From Lachnospiraceae bacterium XBB1006 (GTDB taxonomy: Bacteria; Bacillota; Clostridia; Lachnospirales; Lachnospiraceae), in assembly GCA_900115795.1 (NCBI GenBank), contig FOXT01000010.1, forward strand, positions 62,001-126,000: a stretch of 64,000 nt of DNA, in the 5' to 3' direction. Shown in pieces: positions 1-7,824 of the stretch. Positions within the stretch are counted from its first letter, which is position 1. Every line of letters starts with the position of its first letter. A program made the translations under genes and the position numbers. The notes under the pieces were generated by a model. The model was not told the origin of the DNA. It saw only the letters and a list, made by a program, of their open reading frames with translations, and did no database searches.

Positions 1-889
1 TTACCTGATTTCCGTTGCTGTGCTTCACCGTGTTGTTTAACGCCTCTTTTATGATGGCTAGAAATCCATACTTCATTTCGTTATCCACAGATTTATCCAC
101 AGCGTAGGAAAACTTTATTTCAAGAGTAGGAAAAGCAGCGATTAACTCTTTTACCCCTCGTTCCAAATCGATGGATTCGTCATGCAAATCGTGCACACTT
201 TGGCGAATGTTGTCCATCGCCATATTCAAAGTTTCCTGTAATCCCTCTAATTGTTCCTTTAACGCATTATCCTTCTCTACGACCTTTAATGCTCCGGTTT
301 GTAAAATAGCTCTCGTCAGCATATGTCCTACATGATCGTGAATCTCTCGAGCAATACGGTTTCGTTCCTTCAGCGTGGCCATATGAATTTCCGCATTTTG
401 TTGCTCTAGCAACGTACGATTTCGTTCTTTTAACAAAATAGAACTCTCCACACTATCATCTCTTAATTTGCGCATCCTTTCTTCCATGTCGCGGCATAGC
501 CCTGTCTGTAATGCCATTCTCCAACTAATAATAGAAAGAACTACCACGTACATACTGATTTGTGTACGTAGGGAATCCCCTGTTCCAATAAATTGGGTGA
601 CTAACACAATCATGCCCAAAATTATAAACTCGTAATGTCTTTTTTTCATAACATCGTACATAATCAACGGCATAAAAGGCAAACATGCCCACCATTGAAA
701 CCCTGCAATGATGTACACAGCAATCAATATTTCCTGTAAATATGGAATCCTATATTTTAAGTTTGGGATTAACGTAATAACTATGGCGCACAAACTTGAA
801 AGCACCAATCCCTCTCCGGCTCCAAGAACTCCGGTTAAGACCATGCCGGAAAGCCATATAATCCCTTTATCCACTAACTCTTGTCTCAT
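1..889 (-). CDS. NarL-type sensor histidine kinase, partial (3' end beyond window)
   Basis: A membrane sensor kinase that would autophosphorylate and pass the phosphate to a NarL/LuxR-type regulator, presumably encoded beyond the window. The visible 296 residues hold about five hydrophobic segments (residues 8-125), a charged linker, then the dimerisation motif ERNRIAREIHDHVGH with phospho-acceptor His184, and the N-box of the ATPase domain (EALNNTVKHS) at the cut edge. The start at 889 is chosen because GGAGG sits 8 bases upstream. An in-frame ATG at 904 is unlikely because the predicted -10 box (910-915) would put the transcript start almost on it. It is divergent from an ABC exporter, a common arrangement for antibiotic or peptide-stress modules, but the signal is unknown. 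Confidence 0.88.
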   Translation of the reverse strand, partial: MRQELVDKGIIWLSGMVLTGVLGAGEGLVLSSLCAIVITLIPNLKYRIPYLQEILIAVYIIAGFQWWACLPFMPLIMYDVMKKRHYEFIILGMIVLVTQFIGTGDSLRTQISMYVVVLSIISWRMALQTGLCRDMEERMRKLRDDSVESSILLKERNRTLLEQQNAEIHMATLKERNRIAREIHDHVGHMLTRAILQTGALKVVEKDNALKEQLEGLQETLNMAMDNIRQSVHDLHDESIDLERGVKELIAAFPTLEIKFSYAVDKSVDNEMKYGFLAIIKEALNNTVKHSNGNQV

Positions 890-909
890 CTGTTTATCCT
901 CCATGACTA

Positions 910-938
910 ATCATACCATGCAATATGACATTTGTCAC
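910..938 (-). promoter_or_regulatory. Predicted sigma-A promoter of the sensor kinase gene
   Basis: On the minus strand a -35 box GTGACA (933-938) and a -10 box TATGAT (910-915) are separated by exactly 17 bases. Transcription would begin near 903, about 14 bases before the chosen start codon. The -35 box overlaps the palindrome at 926-937. Confidence 0.55.
926..937. promoter_or_regulatory. Palindrome TGACATTTGTCA between divergent genes
   Basis: A perfect 12-base palindrome lies between the kinase and the ABC exporter and overlaps the kinase -35 box. It is a plausible operator for the kinase's partner regulator, controlling both directions. On the plus strand a TATAAT at 985-990 precedes the exporter but lacks a good -35 box, as expected for an activator-dependent promoter. 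The regulatory role is inference. Confidence 0.35.
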
Positions 939-1025
939 ATAAATCTTCTGACAATGCTCACTAGGAATCCCCTTAGGATTTTTTTATAATAAGATTATCA
1001 AATGAAAGAAAAGGGGGAACCACTT

Positions 1026-1970
1026 ATGTCGCATGTTATTGAAATTAATAACTTAGTAAAACGTTACAAAGAATTAGTGGCACTAGACCACTTTAATCTC
1101 ACCATAGAAGAAGGGGAAATTTTTGGTTTGCTTGGTCCAAACGGTTCTGGCAAAACCACTACCATCAACTGTATTTTATCTTTGCTTTCTTACGATAAAG
1201 GAACCATTAAGGTTTTTGGCAAGGAAATGAAACCAAACTCTTATGATCTTAAGAAAGACATTGGCGTCGTAATGCAAAACGTGGCCGTATTTGATGAACT
1301 AACCGTCTACGAAAACATTGATTATTTCTGCGGTTTGTACATCAAGGACAAAAAACTCCGTAAACAGTACGTCGAAGACGCCATTGATTTTGTAGAATTA
1401 TCAGACTTCCGAAAATTCAAACCAAAGAAATTATCCGGCGGACTTTTAAGACGTTTAAACATTGCCTGCGGAATTGCCCACAAGCCTAAATTGATATTCT
1501 TCGATGAGCCTACGGTTGCCGTTGATCCGCAAAGCCGTAACAAAATCTTAGAAGGCATTCAAGAGCTGAACCGAAACGGAGCAACCATCGTCTACACTTC
1601 CCACTATATGGAAGAAGTGGAGCAGATTTGTTCCCGCATCGTCATTATGGATAAAGGAAAAAGCCTGGCAATGGGTAGCAAAGAAGAATTAAAGGGTATG
1701 ATTAACTGTACGGAAAAAATCTCCGTAGAAATCCTGAACTTATCCGAAGATTACATCACCAGGTTGCAACAGCTTCCGGACATTTACCAGGTAACCTATC
1801 AGGATAATCTCCTTAAGGTTTCCTTCCGGGGTGGTCGTCATAATATGATCCATGTTATGGATGTCTTATCCGATTATCCTGGAAATTTAGGAAAAATTTA
1901 CTCAGAACTGCCAACATTAAACGATGTGTTCCTTGAAATCACCGGAACCGAATTACGAGATCATGCTTAG
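1026..1970 (+). CDS. ABC exporter ATP-binding subunit (DrrA/CcmA type)
   Basis: Cytoplasmic ATPase of an ABC-2 exporter, energising the two permeases encoded just downstream. In 314 residues it shows Walker A GPNGSGKT (37-44), the ABC signature LSGG followed by LLRRLNIACG, Walker B LIFFDEPTVAVDP and the switch histidine region YTSHYMEEVEQ. A C-terminal extension of about 85 residues is typical of drug or lipid exporters of this type. The start at 1026 is preferred over an in-frame ATG at 1002 because GGGGG lies 8 bases before it and the family usually begins just ahead of its first strand. The substrate cannot be read from the sequence. Confidence 0.9.
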   Translation: MSHVIEINNLVKRYKELVALDHFNLTIEEGEIFGLLGPNGSGKTTTINCILSLLSYDKGTIKVFGKEMKPNSYDLKKDIGVVMQNVAVFDELTVYENIDYFCGLYIKDKKLRKQYVEDAIDFVELSDFRKFKPKKLSGGLLRRLNIACGIAHKPKLIFFDEPTVAVDPQSRNKILEGIQELNRNGATIVYTSHYMEEVEQICSRIVIMDKGKSLAMGSKEELKGMINCTEKISVEILNLSEDYITRLQQLPDIYQVTYQDNLLKVSFRGGRHNMIHVMDVLSDYPGNLGKIYSELPTLNDVFLEITGTELRDHA

Positions 1971-1981
1971 GAGGGATGAAA

Positions 1982-3064
1982 ATGTTTATCCATTATTTAC
2001 GATATAATCTCCTGACAATGCTTCGCAAAAAAGAAGTAATTTTCTGGACACTTATATTTCCAATTGCGTTATCAACCTTCATGTTCGCCGCTTTTGGACA
2101 CGTAAACGAAACCACGGAAATGGCAAAACCCGTTCCGGTTGTGGTTATCAACGAACAGGAAGATCCTGCTTTCACACAGGTCCTTGAAATGGTTTCTACG
2201 GGCAAAAAACCGCTTCTCGACATCAAAGATATGTCCGAAAGCAAAGCCAAAAAAGCATTGAAAGACGGAGACATTGTTGGAATTTATTATGTACGTGACA
2301 CCATAACCTTAACGGTTAAGGGAAATGAATTAAAAGAAACCGTGCTCAGCAGTTTTCTCGACCAATACTTACAGCGGCGGGAAACCATGACCATGAACGA
2401 TGTGAATGCCTGTCGGGAACGCATTACTTCCCATGGAAACCCGGATAATTTGATTTCCTATTTTTACGCAATTTTAGCCATGGGCTGTTTATTCGCCTCC
2501 TTCAACGGCGTTGACCGCTTACAAGGTTTGCAGGCTAATTTATCAACCCTTGGTGCTCGCCGCGGAGTTGCCCCAACACCGAAATCCATTATCATTTTTT
2601 CCGAGTTTTTGGCCGGATTACTATTACAATTTACCGTGTCCATTATCGGATTCCTCTATATGTGGAAGGTTCTGGGCATTCAGTTCGGTGACCGCACCTT
2701 GGAAATGATACCAATTCTATTCTTAGGTTGTGCCTGCGGATTATCCCTTGGCATCTTCATCGGCGCCTTGAAGATACCACGTACCTTCGGCGGAAAAATG
2801 GGGTTAACCGTATCCCTCAGTATGCTACTCTCCGTTGCGGATGATTTATGTGCGCCAAACGTACGTATTATGATTGAACACCATCTGCCGATTATCAACC
2901 GCTTAAATCCGGCAGCTTTGATTTCCGATGCGTTCTACGCATTAGATATTTACGAAACCAACACACGTTACCTTACGAACCTGTGTTATCTCGGCGGCAT
3001 TACGCTTTTCTTATGTGTCGCAAGTTACCTTATGATAAGGAGGAACCGTTATGCAAGTTTATAA
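1982..3064 (+). CDS. ABC-2 type transporter permease
   Basis: Membrane subunit of the exporter. An N-terminal transmembrane helix near residues 15-35 is followed by a large extracytoplasmic segment (about 35-155) and five further hydrophobic helices, the standard ABC-2 topology. The start at 1982 is chosen because GGAGGG ends 6 bases upstream, whereas the ATG at 1976 abuts the ribosome site directly. It follows the ATPase by 11 bases and overlaps the second permease by 14 bases, so the three genes are translationally coupled. Two different permeases imply a heterodimeric channel. The exported substrate is unknown. Confidence 0.85.
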   Translation: MFIHYLRYNLLTMLRKKEVIFWTLIFPIALSTFMFAAFGHVNETTEMAKPVPVVVINEQEDPAFTQVLEMVSTGKKPLLDIKDMSESKAKKALKDGDIVGIYYVRDTITLTVKGNELKETVLSSFLDQYLQRRETMTMNDVNACRERITSHGNPDNLISYFYAILAMGCLFASFNGVDRLQGLQANLSTLGARRGVAPTPKSIIIFSEFLAGLLLQFTVSIIGFLYMWKVLGIQFGDRTLEMIPILFLGCACGLSLGIFIGALKIPRTFGGKMGLTVSLSMLLSVADDLCAPNVRIMIEHHLPIINRLNPAALISDAFYALDIYETNTRYLTNLCYLGGITLFLCVASYLMIRRNRYASL

Positions 3065-4196
3065 ATTATTCTTGAAAATTTTGAAAGCGCAATGGGGACA
3101 GGTTGTGGTTTATCTAGGCATCTTCCTTGGCATTATGGCAATTATGCAAACACAGCACTCCGATAAACCGGATGCGCAATACGTTGACTATAAATTAGAA
3201 CTGGCCATCAGCGACCAGGATCAGACAGCGGAAAGCAAGGCCTTTGTAAGCTACTTACAGGAAAACTCCCGTAAACGAACCATTCCTGATTTTAATAAAG
3301 AAACCATTCAGGATGAACTGTTTTTCCGCAACATTGATGCTGCCATTATTATTCCGAAGGGATTTGCAGCAAATCTTGCAAAGGGTAACGCAGAGGCTTG
3401 TGTTGACACCTATACCCTTCCGGGACTCATGACCGCGAACCTTACCAAAAATCGCATTAATCAGTACCTGGCAACCGCCATCACCTATGCAGAAAAGGGA
3501 CATACGCTCATGGAAGGTATGGATTATGCTAAGAAATCCGCTTCCATCCATGGCACCGTTACTTATATGGAAAAGAAATCCGACGGACGTACTTCCCGTT
3601 ATATCTTCTTTTCCTACCTGGCATACGTACTACTTTGTATCACCTTTGTAAGTGGCCTTGCTATTTTGAAGGTTTTCCATACCAAGACCTTGGATGACCG
3701 CATCCAGTGTTCTTCTTATCCATTTAACAGAAAAAATCTGGAAATATTTCTTGGTATGGTCACATTGGGAGCACTTACTTATGTAGCTTTTGCCGCCCTT
3801 GGATTCTTTTATTTCAAAACGGACATCTTTACCAAAAGTGGTGGCTTATTACTACTAAACGCAGCCGGCTACATGATTATGGTATTGGCCTTAACCTATT
3901 TCTTAGGTCAGTTAGTTGACAAAGAAACCCTTATTTCCCCGATTTCCAATATCGTGGGATTGGGATTTTCCTTCCTGGGCGGTGTTTTTGTACCAATCGA
4001 GTATCTTGGCAAAACCGTTCTCAAGATTGCTCACTTCCTACCATCCTACTGGTATGTACTTGGTTGTGATTTTGCCGACCATTATACCGGTGGCAGCATC
4101 CTTCCAGGTTTGCACTACCTCGGAATCGAGCTTGTCTTTGCTTTGGTATTCTACCTTGCCGGAATAACCGCTTTGAAATTGCGCGAAAACCGGTAG
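3051..4196 (+). CDS. ABC-2 type transporter permease, second subunit
   Basis: Second half of the exporter membrane domain, 381 residues. It has an N-terminal helix, a soluble loop of about 150 residues (35-185) and then six hydrophobic segments ending near the C-terminus. AGGAGG precedes the ATG at a normal distance and lies inside the upstream permease gene, with which it overlaps by 14 bases. The late motif with GGVFVPIEYLG resembles the re-entrant region of ABC-2 permeases. It is the last gene of the unit; a perfect inverted repeat begins at 4199, directly after the stop codon. Confidence 0.85.
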   Translation: MQVYKLFLKILKAQWGQVVVYLGIFLGIMAIMQTQHSDKPDAQYVDYKLELAISDQDQTAESKAFVSYLQENSRKRTIPDFNKETIQDELFFRNIDAAIIIPKGFAANLAKGNAEACVDTYTLPGLMTANLTKNRINQYLATAITYAEKGHTLMEGMDYAKKSASIHGTVTYMEKKSDGRTSRYIFFSYLAYVLLCITFVSGLAILKVFHTKTLDDRIQCSSYPFNRKNLEIFLGMVTLGALTYVAFAALGFFYFKTDIFTKSGGLLLLNAAGYMIMVLALTYFLGQLVDKETLISPISNIVGLGFSFLGGVFVPIEYLGKTVLKIAHFLPSYWYVLGCDFADHYTGGSILPGLHYLGIELVFALVFYLAGITALKLRENR

Positions 4197-4198
4197 CT

Positions 4199-4239
4199 CA
4201 TAAGAATAGGCAGAGGTCACGCCTCTGCCTATTCTTATG
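4199..4239. repeat. Perfect 18-bp inverted repeat after the exporter operon
   Basis: Two 18-base arms (4199-4216 and 4222-4239) are exact reverse complements around a 5-base loop. The position right after the exporter stop codon suggests transcription termination, but no T-run follows on either strand; the distal arm itself ends in a T-rich stretch. It could be a bidirectional terminator or the remnant of a mobile repeat. Confidence 0.5.
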
Positions 4240-4292
4240 AAAAGGAAATCGCTCCCAGCTCTTAATACATTCTATTTTTCATCATTCTCCGC

Positions 4293-4563
4293 TTCGTATG
4301 TAATTAAAAATTCTTGTTTTTCAATTTTACATACTTTCAGCCGATTATTACCATTCGTATGTAATGATAAAAAATCGTTTTCTATTAATTACATGCTTCC
4401 CATGAACACAACACGTTTCGTATGTAAAAATCTTTTCGTTTTTTTGCTTTTCCACGTCACCAACCATCAATTATCTCTGTTTACATTTAAAACGTACATT
4501 CTAAAACTAAGTAACTCCATTTTCGTATGTATTGTTAACAAACCACTTTTCTTTATTACATAC
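4293..4563. repeat. Array of four AT-rich inverted-repeat (hairpin) units
   Basis: The gene-free stretch 4197-4689 holds four units that each open with TTCGTATGTA and close with a TTACATAC-like arm: 4293-4334, 4354-4396, 4417-4486 and 4522-4563. Three units are 42-43 bases long and one is 70; the first three are separated by 19-20 bases. Arms of about 8 bp (one with a G:U change, the 70-base unit with a weaker right arm) enclose A-run/T-run loops that could extend the stem. The opening motif is nearly constant while the loops differ, so these look like repeated structural or binding elements. No gene is supported here. Confidence 0.6.
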
Positions 4564-4629
4564 TATCATTAATAAAATCTTATAAAGAATGTTCCGTTCT
4601 CGTGATCAAATCATAAACCCCCCCCACGC

Positions 4630-4674
4630 AAAAAGAGCACCGCCCCAGACAATTACTCATCTAAGGCGATGCCC
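4630..4674 (-). terminator. Intrinsic terminator of the M14-type gene
   Basis: On the minus strand a 10-bp stem with two G:U pairs (4665-4674 with 4635-4644) is followed directly by TTTTT (4634-4630), 16 bases after the stop codon of the upstream gene. Confidence 0.65.
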
Positions 4675-4689
4675 TTTATCATCACTTAT

Positions 4690-7600
4690 TTATTTCATGT
4701 TATCGGCTGTGCATGTCTCACCTAACATATGACTGTAGATGGTGTTGGATGCATAACGGTAATCGTCCTGCTGATGTGCCTTGTTGGTCAAGGTATTTGC
4801 AAAAACAGTTACGTCTAATTTGCCTTTCTTGTAAGAGATTGCCTGAACGGAACCTTTGTATTTCCGTAAGCTTTCTGCTTTCATGAATCCCTCAAGCGGA
4901 TCTTCCTTGGTTACCTTAATCAGCACCTTTGCATCCTTTGGATACTTGCTGATATAGTGACCACCATATCCATACATAATGGTATCATTTTCCATTACAT
5001 ATTTGTCGGTAATCATGGATGGCGTTTCGTAAGATACATGTGCGAGCGCATCTTCCATGCTCCAGTAACCCATCTTGTAATCAAAGTTCGGAAGAACCTG
5101 TTTTACAGAGTCAAGGGAGTTGCCTTCCATGTAATCCATACCACAAACAAGCCATGGCATACCTACTTTTACAGCAGTAATTTCATCCTTAGCAATTGGC
5201 TGGCTACCAACAATCATGTCTGCCTTGCCAAGGTCACTGGTAATTTCAAATCCCATCTGTTTGCCATATGCGAAGAAATCCCAGTTATATGGTGGGTTGT
5301 CCCAATCAAAGTAATTCTTTAAACCAAATGGTTTGCCATCTTTGGTGGTCTCAAACTCCGGTCCTTTACCTGCAATATAAAGGGTAGCTTTTTTCAAAAG
5401 TTTTGCCTGTGGCAATTCTTTTACGCCCTTAGCCTGCAATACCATAGAATCTTTCACCTTTGCAAAGTTCGCATAGCTCATTACAAAGTCACCTTTGTTC
5501 TCGCCATCTTCGATGTAACCAACCGATGCACCCTGATTTAACAAGGTATTTACTGCTTTTACTGCATCGATGGAACAGTTAGAAAGAATGACATATGCAT
5601 CCTTTTCTCCTTCGAAAGAAGTTGCTGCGGTTAATGGTTTGTCTAATGTCTTTAATTTGCCTGCAAAAGCGCCTGGTTTGGTGATAACATCCATATCAAA
5701 ACCACGTAACTGGCTAAATGCTGTAATCGGCTCAGAATACAAGTCTTCCCAACCGGTAATCAATACACAATCATACAATGCATTATTGGCAACGTTACGT
5801 TTTGCCTGGTGCATGTCTACTACCACACTGCCTGCCGGATATTTCTTTCCATTTACTTCGGTTTCCGTCGTTAACGTAGATACTTTTACACCATTTCTCA
5901 TAAGATGCTCCTGCATCTCAAATGCAGACTTAAGGTCCTGCTGCTTGCTATCTACCGGAATTACATAATATTCCGGGAAGAAATTGTTATTTTCCTCATA
6001 ACGCGGACGGAAATCATCTGCTTCTGCCCCCGGAGTATCGTGGCGGTCTACGTAATAAGGACGAACACTATCTGCATCTTCACCCTTCACACCACGACGA
6101 TATACTTCTAACTGATTTAACAAAAGTTCCTGTGCGTGTTCTGCACAATAATTTGCTTCAGAAATCAATCCGGATTCCAAAGCGGTGTTTGCATCCTCAT
6201 TACCCTGTGGCACTTCGATAGTGAAGGAAATACAACCGTGTAAAAGCGCATACTGTGGTGTATAGCTACTGGACATATCGTCCCATACATAATCCCAATA
6301 CGGCTTGCCTTTGCTATCCTCTGTCAGGTAATCACGTACTGGCATACGGAAGCTGTTGAATTTCTTGTTGTTACAAATTGCACCGTTACCAAATGCTTCG
6401 CCTGCTGCGATACCCTGCTGAATGAACAAATCGTAATCGATGTTCGGCTCATGGGTTGGTGTACATGGCTCAATCTGGAATCCATCTACATATCCGTGAA
6501 GCTCGATAAATAAGCTTGGATTAAAATGTGCAATCATACGTGTCATGTTCTGGGTTTCCACCTGGGTCTGATACATATTATCACGGTTTAAATCAAAACC
6601 ATTTCCATTATGACGAACATTTATGGTTCTGGCATCTCCATTTTCTTCCGGCACAACAATGAAGAAAATATGTTTCAATGCTTCTTTTACATCTAAGGTT
6701 ACGGTTTCCATCTTGTAGTATTTCTTTAAGTCAACTTTGCCGGAAGCCTTATTGCCATCCTGGATAAAACCAATTCCGGTAGGTCCATTTTTCAATTCTG
6801 TTATCAGCTTAGACCAATGAACTTTTCCTTCTTTCATCTCTTTCTTGAGCTGTTTCTCTCCGGCTTTGGTAAATCCGGTGATGTACTGATAAGTAATTTT
6901 TCCATCTGTCTGGTCACTCTTTACCATATCCCAGATAAAGTTCATCGGTGCATCTGCACCCTGATTCTCATCTGCATGAACATTGCTGTAAAGCACCGGA
7001 ATACGATAGTCCTGTGCACCGGTCTTGATGTCGTTAATCACCTTTTCCGGATCATCTTCCATCTTTCTTGCCAGTGTTTCCCAATTGGTAATGCTGTCCT
7101 TTTTATCCGCAATCAGAATGTAAGGCATATCCAGACCATTGGTGGTCTTACCCATGCTACGAACTTCTGCGTACATATCATCGCGACCTTCCGCATACTG
7201 TACAGCCATTGCCATTTCCGGACCGTATTCTGAGTTTAAACGATAGGAATCGTAAGGTCTAACGGAAACTTTTCCTTTACCAAGCACATTTCCATTCTTA
7301 TCCTTACAGGTCAATGTATATGTTCCAACATAATCCAACATGGCAGAACGATACTTTCTCGGGCGAAGATCGATTCCGTTCACCCCAAATAAGTAACGGT
7401 TTTTTAAAGTAAGACGCAGCTTATAACTGCTCTTGGTTTTTACTGCCTTGGTTTCCATTTTGCTGAAAAATGCCTTTTTAGAATCAAACACTTTCCATTT
7501 TGCTAATTTTCCGCCCTTAAACTGATGTGGATACTTCTCTGCATCCATTACACCCTTGCTACGATACAAGGTCCAGTTTGCGTCTTTCGCAAGATTCTGT

Positions 7601-7815
7601 GCTTTCTTCTTACTTGTTCCCTCTGGTAATGCAAGATCAGCATGGAAGGTTCTGACATTTGTCATGGAAATCATATCCGCACCTTTGCCCACGTTATCAA
7701 AGCTTACCTGTGCCGGTGCTTCTGCTTTGACAGTTCCTGTTGGTGTTACCAACGACAGAGCCATCGCTACAGTAAGCACGCCTGACCAAATTTTCTTTGT
7801 TGCTTTCATGGTCAT
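4690..7815 (-). CDS. Large secreted M14-family zinc carboxypeptidase-like protein
   Basis: Predicted exported metallopeptidase of 1041 residues. A Lys-rich start and hydrophobic core ending near TVKAEA (about residue 32) form a signal peptide. The M14 site is visible: HADE with zinc ligands His280 and Glu283, NGFDLNR with the substrate-binding Arg411, zinc ligand His440 in ELHGYVDG, and general base Glu534 in FTIEVPQ. About 240 residues precede and 500 follow the catalytic part, far longer than a plain carboxypeptidase; the extra parts are unrecognised. It is the last gene of a run after the S9 peptidase (9-base gap), which suggests joint peptide degradation outside or at the cell surface. 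Start could be 7815 or 7809. Confidence 0.75.
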   Translation of the reverse strand: MTMKATKKIWSGVLTVAMALSLVTPTGTVKAEAPAQVSFDNVGKGADMISMTNVRTFHADLALPEGTSKKKAQNLAKDANWTLYRSKGVMDAEKYPHQFKGGKLAKWKVFDSKKAFFSKMETKAVKTKSSYKLRLTLKNRYLFGVNGIDLRPRKYRSAMLDYVGTYTLTCKDKNGNVLGKGKVSVRPYDSYRLNSEYGPEMAMAVQYAEGRDDMYAEVRSMGKTTNGLDMPYILIADKKDSITNWETLARKMEDDPEKVINDIKTGAQDYRIPVLYSNVHADENQGADAPMNFIWDMVKSDQTDGKITYQYITGFTKAGEKQLKKEMKEGKVHWSKLITELKNGPTGIGFIQDGNKASGKVDLKKYYKMETVTLDVKEALKHIFFIVVPEENGDARTINVRHNGNGFDLNRDNMYQTQVETQNMTRMIAHFNPSLFIELHGYVDGFQIEPCTPTHEPNIDYDLFIQQGIAAGEAFGNGAICNNKKFNSFRMPVRDYLTEDSKGKPYWDYVWDDMSSSYTPQYALLHGCISFTIEVPQGNEDANTALESGLISEANYCAEHAQELLLNQLEVYRRGVKGEDADSVRPYYVDRHDTPGAEADDFRPRYEENNNFFPEYYVIPVDSKQQDLKSAFEMQEHLMRNGVKVSTLTTETEVNGKKYPAGSVVVDMHQAKRNVANNALYDCVLITGWEDLYSEPITAFSQLRGFDMDVITKPGAFAGKLKTLDKPLTAATSFEGEKDAYVILSNCSIDAVKAVNTLLNQGASVGYIEDGENKGDFVMSYANFAKVKDSMVLQAKGVKELPQAKLLKKATLYIAGKGPEFETTKDGKPFGLKNYFDWDNPPYNWDFFAYGKQMGFEITSDLGKADMIVGSQPIAKDEITAVKVGMPWLVCGMDYMEGNSLDSVKQVLPNFDYKMGYWSMEDALAHVSYETPSMITDKYVMENDTIMYGYGGHYISKYPKDAKVLIKVTKEDPLEGFMKAESLRKYKGSVQAISYKKGKLDVTVFANTLTNKAHQQDDYRYASNTIYSHMLGETCTADNMK

Positions 7816-7824
7816 TCTTCTCCT

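Noticed and set aside
4293-4563. CRISPR array
   Set aside because: The constant part is only about 10 bases, units contain inverted arms, unit length varies (42-70) and no cas genes are present.
4237-4572. Open frame of 111 codons on the plus strand across the hairpin array
   Set aside because: No ribosome site, Phe/Asn/Leu-rich low-quality protein produced by AT-rich repeats, and the repeat units fall in different frames.
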